Origin: Paraglomus occultum | Lineage: Eukaryota; Glomeromycota; Glomeromycetes; Paraglomerales; Paraglomeraceae | Direction: 5' to 3' | NCBI GenBank assembly: GCA_910592205.1 | Contig: CAJVPJ010001165.1 | Location: 1-11,798, forward strand | DNA length: 11,798 bases | Part shown: one piece after another, positions 7,745 to 11,798 of the stretch | Layout: every line of letters begins with the position of its first letter | Numbering within the stretch: the stretch's first letter is position 1 | Notes under the pieces: model-generated | Database searches by the model: none | Seen by the model: the letters and a program-made list of their open reading frames with translations, nothing else | Told to the model about the DNA's origin: nothing | Made by a program: the position numbers and the translations under genes

Positions 7745-9430
7745 CTAGATTGTGAGTGTTCTTGGCGGCAATACCAATCTTTCATTACGTTTCCAGAAAT
7801 CTACCAACGTCTGAGCTGTCTTCTCGGGATCATCTTCTTGCAACTGATGACCAACCTCGGGCATTACGACTAGTTGATATTTGCCTAGAAAAAAACTTTG
7901 AATTAGAAAGCTATCCTCAGCACTTTAGAGCCCCATGTTTGAACCTTACAACAATTGTAAAGTCATGTACCTTGCATCTGCGCAATTGTTAGCGGTGTAT
8001 CCAATCTATCGGTACCTTGACACGTAAGAAGGATATCTCTGTAAGTTATTAAGCCATCGTGAAATGTCGCATCAATCGAAATGCATACCTGCGAGAATCA
8101 ACAGTTTGGCTGCTCTTGCTAATAGAAACTTTCCAGATAATCCACTAAACCAACCTATCAAAATTTTACTATTAGTGTTATATCGTTTTCTCGTACAATA
8201 AGTTGATTGGTCATTCTCAACTCACCTTCCCAAAATGGTTGGGACGCGGCAAGATCGGCTCTGAACACGTATTTTGTCTTGCCTGTATCGTGGCCGACTT
8301 CTCTTAAAGTTGATGGGAATGATATGCGGGCTGATTGGCGGTTACGTATTGTACGAGACTTGACGCTTGAGGGAAAATTGAAATGTTACATGTAGTTGAT
8401 TTTGACGCCTTCCCTTGATTAATTTATTGCTTGCTTACCTCCATTTTATACCTCGTTCAAGCGAATCAAAGTCCGTTGGTCTTGTACTAAGATACGATGC
8501 CATTGCGGCTAGAGCTTCCACAGCATATCCTAGATAACAATTAAATGTAGTTATATATCTCCAAATAATAATATCAAGCGCAGTCAAATTAAACTATATA
8601 CCTTCCACAACGTCTAGTAAGGCAATACACATGACAGATGGTAATAAACATTTTGATGCTACTTCCGCTACAACTGATCCGCCCATGCTGCGAAAAAATC
8701 AAATGTTTCTAGTTATATAATAAAGAGCACACTCTGTATTCTCGCCACATAACAATCCAAACACACCTATGCCCGATAAGAAATATATCCCTCGACTTTA
8801 GCTCTTCCATTCCACCGAAATAATTTGTTACAACGTCAACGACATCCTGGCTTAACCTTTCCAATGACCACGTCGTCTCATCAGAGGTATGTGTTGCACC
8901 TAAAGTAACTGCTGGGTTAGCATATTGATGATATGCTTAAAAATATCCCGATGGACTCGCGCCGCTCTTTTGTCAGATATATACCATGTCCCCGGCAATC
9001 GTATGTGAACATACAGCAATCTCCGTTCAGTAGTTCGTGTGTTTTCTTGGCGCATAGTGCGAATGACAGCCCAGAATACCCGGCCCCATGATGAAATACA
9101 AAGATGGGTGAATTTGGATTGTTCGCCGGAATCTCGTACGTCCGAAACACATCGTCTGTTCCAGGAATGCCAATATCAAGGGAGATAGGAAAGTAATCTT
9201 CCCACGGGATGGGAGAGTAATCGTTTCGATCGCGAGTATTTGAGAGACTGGTCACAAGAATATCTGTGAGATTTTGCGTTACGCATGTGAGACAAGAGTG
9301 GTATCGTTTCTTACGTTTGCGGTAATTCTCCAAGTGAATCTCGGCTCTCCTCTTCTGAAATGTCTCCCATTGACAGCGTTTTGCTTAAACCGGAATTTTC
9401 TTTAAACAAGCTTTTCTGTAGGGATGACAT
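7745..9430 (-). CDS. PPME1: Protein phosphatase methylesterase 1 (PME-1/Ppe1), complete, nine exons
   Basis: Serine hydrolase that removes the methyl ester from the C-terminal Leu of the PP2A catalytic subunit, acting in cytosol and nucleus. Exons (minus): 9430-9315, 9247-8985, 8899-8767, 8687-8602, 8529-8439, 8365-8226, 8154-8089, 8015-7971, 7884-7745. The sum is 1080 nt, 359 aa plus TAG. All eight introns (67-86 nt) are GT-AG and keep frame. The family's YSPIPW entry is at 49-54 and the oxyanion region HHGAGYS at 91-97. The nucleophile elbow GHSMGG has Ser171, DVVEG has Asp196, and VGHQLQED has His326: a full triad. The codon of Ser171 (AG|C) is split by intron 3. SVKSRTIRN (230-238) and FWEGWFSGLS (274-283) also match the family. 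The acidic Glu-rich insert of the human enzyme is replaced by a short linker (about 246-262), so the protein is shorter than human (386). The N-terminal 40 residues are Ser/Glu-rich and unconserved. Confidence 0.93.
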
Positions 9431-9476
9431 ATATGCTTTTAGACAGTAGAGACATACAATGATAAAGATCGCTCAT
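9402..9476 (-). other. Upstream ORF overlapping the PPME1 start
   Basis: An ATG at 9476 opens a 24-codon frame (begins MSDLYHCMSL, ends TEKLV) that overlaps the PPME1 ATG at 9430 in a different frame and stops at 9402. If transcription starts above 9476 it could reduce PPME1 translation. If transcription starts lower it is irrelevant. The main start was chosen because exon 1 joins in frame to the conserved exon 2. Confidence 0.25.
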
Positions 9477-9665
9477 GTTTACACTTGGGAGTTTAACCCT
9501 CGTTGGGCTAGTGTCGGCATCACATTATCACGTATCACGTGAAAGATAAGTTAATTTGATCTGATCTGCGATAATCTACGGATCTACAGGTAATGCACGT
9601 GATATAATAATAATAAGACAATTTATTAAGTAACGCTTCGTAGGAACATTTAGTTAAAAATCAAG
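9431..9665 (-). promoter_or_regulatory. PPME1 promoter/5' region with two CACGTG E-boxes
   Basis: This 235-bp spacer separates the stop of the BTB-TLDc gene from the PPME1 ATG. It holds CACGTG at 9536-9541 (inside the 8-bp palindrome TCACGTGA and next to a second ATCACGT) and again at 9596-9601. These lie 105 and 165 nt before the ATG. Such E-boxes are sites for bHLH factors in fungi. No clear TATA box is seen. Confidence 0.45.
9622..9627 (-). terminator. Poly(A) signal AATAAA for the BTB-TLDc gene
   Basis: Minus-strand AATAAA (TTTATT on the plus strand) 38 nt past the TGA of the BTB-TLDc gene, in an AT-rich setting. Position and sequence are canonical. It overlaps the promoter region of PPME1, so transcription of the two genes may interfere. 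Confidence 0.5.
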
Positions 9666-11624
9666 TCAATTATCAGTATTATCAGTATTCGTATCCGGAT
9701 TCTGTGTCGATGCATTATTTTGTGCTAGATTATCTTGCGAATTTCCACCATTCGCACCATTCGCACCATTCGCACCATTTCCACCATTTCCACCATTTTC
9801 ACCATTTTCAGCGTTTTCAGCGTTTTCACCATTTTCACCAGTTTCACCATTTTCACCATTTTCTTCATTTCCTTCATTTGTCTCTTGCGCCACGCTTTCT
9901 GCTCCCTTAACTAATTGTTTAGGCACAACCTGGAATACTTCATACTCATCGACACAAAATTTATAAGTACTGGTAATACTGTTAGCGTAATCATCTTGTT
10001 GACACCAACAATTCCTATCTTCATTGAAATTGTTCGTCATCCACAAATCTTTATCTCCGAAACAAGGTCCATGATTTCTGTCGTTCAACGGAATTGCGCA
10101 GTTGGTTCTCTGTGGGCGGCTAATTTTACCAGCTTCTATTTTACCAGTTAGACCAAAGGAATAGATAAAACTTTCCTCTGTAATAAGATGGCCATTGCCG
10201 GTCACCCATCGGATAGGATTATAACCTCCGATAACTTCACCAGAGTCACGGATCTTGAGAACGACCACTGTTGCACCTTGATCGTCGCATTTCGTATGGA
10301 ATGTATCCGCATCAAACCCGTCGCGGGATCCACGAACCTGATTAATCGAAATAAACATATTATATAAATCGTTCGTGTTCACATTATCAAATAACATTAT
10401 TAGAGCAACCCACCAACAACTTGAAATCATAGGGCGTATTGTCACATGTATAAAAATCAGCGTCTTCTTTTCGATCTATCCAACTGGCAATTCTTGCAAC
10501 ATGTTCGATTTTGATTATGGTAGAGTCAAATGTAACCATTCTGGGTGGCAATACAATACTCGTCAATGTCGTCCCTGGTTTGAAGTGGTTTCTAATAAGA
10601 TCATCTAATAACGTGGGTGGCAACGTATCTTTATACGGCCATACTTTGTCAAAGAAATCTATGGGTGATATGTGAAACCATCGTATGTGTTCTATACTTG
10701 GACGGAGAATCTTTTCTAATTTCAAATAATCGTCCCGAGTCCAACATTCGCGTGCCTTTGGTACTGTTGGATCCTGTGCGATGCCCCATCTGACAACATG
10801 ACCCCATATCTCTACTTCGTCCATTTTCAAATTGTCTAATTTCAGGATAGATACCAACAAGTCCGAATCAAGTTCAAGGAAATCATCGGATTTGAAGAGA
10901 CAGTTGGGATTGGCACAGATAACCTGCTGACAGCAAGATTTCAGTTTCGTATTGAATTCAGTGGTTTGGGATCTACGCCAGATGGATGTAAAGTTTTTTT
11001 GAAGCCATTCGTTTTTATGTGCAAGCAAATATTCCTCGATGTGATCAGCAAGTTCGTGTAAGAGCAGCTCATCTGCGACAACCAAGGTATCAAGAAGTCG
11101 GGGTACTTCTTGGTCTTCCAACTCTATTGTGGCATTGTAGATATATCTTCAGCAAGAGAGGAAAGTTGAGGCGAGTGCATGTAAATCATTTGGATTGAAT
11201 TATTGTAACAGTATCTATCATATTGTATCCCATAGTCTCCTTTCCGAATCAATGTAATATCAAAAACGTTTCCGTTATGAATTTATTGACAAACGCCAGT
11301 TCTGACGTAGTATATCCTGATGCTATAACATCAAATATAATAAAAAAAAAAGTCGTCTACACGCCTTACAACTTACTTCAAAACAGCTTCGAAGATTTTT
11401 GGATCCATCTTCGCTTTTCGCAAAGAAAATTTCCCATCCACCTTCTCACATTCCGCAAGTTCATTCTTCAGGGTTTCCGACCGAGACTTTAAAATTAGTG
11501 AATGCGCCTGAAAACATGCTAGATTTGGTTTTTCTCCCACTTCTATCTCTACATCGAACTTTTCGGTATCATCGAATATACGTCCAATGTCGCGAGACAA
11601 AGCGGAAAGGAGTTTAGACGTCAT
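9666..11624 (-). CDS. BTB-BACK-TLDc domain protein with a Gly-X-Asn tail, complete, three exons
   Basis: Exons (minus): 11624-11377, 11146-10414, 10337-9666. Introns are 230 nt (GTAAGT...AAG) and 76 nt (GTGGGT...CAG). The product is 550 aa plus TGA. The BTB/POZ fold spans about 20-120, with FDVEIEVG (23-30), FQAHSLILKSRS (38-49) and KYIYNATIEL across intron 1. BACK follows at about 130-235. TLDc spans about 289-465, with GSRDGFD (330-336) and GGYNP (364-368); intron 2 falls at FKLL|VRGSRDG. BTB mediates dimerisation and Cullin-3 binding in animals. The family is hugely expanded in arbuscular-mycorrhizal fungi, with no established role. The tail (about 468-550) is Asn/Gly/Glu-rich and probably disordered. 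It includes about 13 G/A-x-N triplets from a 9-bp repeat. The TLDc part carries five Cys, several near its end. There is no signal peptide. Confidence 0.9.
9746..9880 (-). repeat. 9-bp coding minisatellite (15 units) in the BTB-TLDc tail
   Basis: Fifteen nonamers on the plus strand, variants of CACCATTTT: three CACCATTCG, two CACCATTTC, six CACCATTTT, two CAGCGTTTT and others, then two CTTCATTT-type units. Variants cluster by type, as expected from local duplication by slippage. On the coding strand each unit is three codons, giving Gly/Ala at every third residue and mostly Asn at the position before it. Being a multiple of three, length changes keep the frame. Confidence 0.9.
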
Positions 11625-11798
11625 TTGATAAATAAAAATTTTGGATTTTCTCCTCGGACGGTTTATTACCTTTCACTTAAACTTTTTTATGCCATGTGCA
11701 TTATGGATGACCAACCACGTGCCATACGTTAATTGTGTTCTTTAATCTAATTCTTTTTTAGCAGCCTTATGTATCTCCTATCATATAGATAAAGCCCA
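11625..11798 (-). promoter_or_regulatory. BTB-TLDc promoter region with a CACGTG E-box
   Basis: The 174 bp upstream of the ATG at 11624 contain CACGTG at 11716-11721 (context ACCACGTGCCATA), 91 nt before the start. CACGTGCCA is shared exactly with the 6289 site. A weak TATA-like stretch (TATCTATATGATAG) lies near 11776-11790. The window ends here, so the full promoter is not visible. Confidence 0.4.

Noticed and set aside
8207-8395. Plus-strand 62-codon ORF
   Set aside because: Antisense shadow of PPME1 exon 6.
9746-9880. CRISPR-like repeat array
   Set aside because: Unit is 9 bp with no spacers; it is a coding minisatellite in a eukaryotic gene.
9704-10151. Plus-strand His/Phe-rich ORFs over the minisatellite and TLDc exon
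   Set aside because: Antisense shadows of the BTB-TLDc last exon; the His-Phe repeat is the reverse reading of the Gly-X-Asn array.

Overview
The window looks like AT-rich nuclear DNA from a fungus, most plausibly an arbuscular-mycorrhizal (Glomeromycotina) species. The evidence is short spliceosomal introns (67-86 nt, with one of 230 nt) with GTAAGT/GTATGT-like donors, and a BTB-BACK-TLDc protein of the type massively expanded in those fungi. No bacterial operons, Shine-Dalgarno sites or organellar genes are visible. The species assignment is inference.

Layout. At the left edge (52-177, plus strand) is the probable last exon of an unidentified gene. Positions 178-7744 lie between convergent 3' ends and are mostly gene-poor. 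They hold hairpins, a foldback-like repeat cluster, a diverged inverted-repeat pair, a tRNA-like relic, a solo pogo/Tc1-like transposon end, an (ATT)n microsatellite, and an exon-like relic with the phosphopantothenoylcysteine-synthetase signature (minus strand, 4953-5051). One uncertain 115-codon minus-strand ORF (5845-6192) also lies here.

The right third holds two intact, multi-exon minus-strand genes. The first is protein phosphatase methylesterase 1 (PPME1/Ppe1; 7745-9430, nine exons, 359 aa, full catalytic triad). The second is a BTB-BACK-TLDc protein (9666-11624, three exons, 550 aa) ending in a Gly-X-Asn triplet tail encoded by a 9-bp minisatellite. They lie head-to-tail, 235 bp apart. 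That spacer holds a poly(A) signal for the upstream gene and two CACGTG E-boxes for the downstream one.

The E-box CACGTG occurs four times in the window. Each copy lies 91-165 nt upstream of the ATG of a minus-strand ORF: PPME1 (two copies), the BTB gene, and the 115-codon ORF. This is the only hint of shared regulation. The genes have no known common pathway: PPME1 demethylates PP2A, and BTB-TLDc proteins have no established role in these fungi. I found no convincing new multi-gene system. The most interesting items are the collagen-like tail, the E-box placement, the PPCS-like relic and the transition-only repeat pair.
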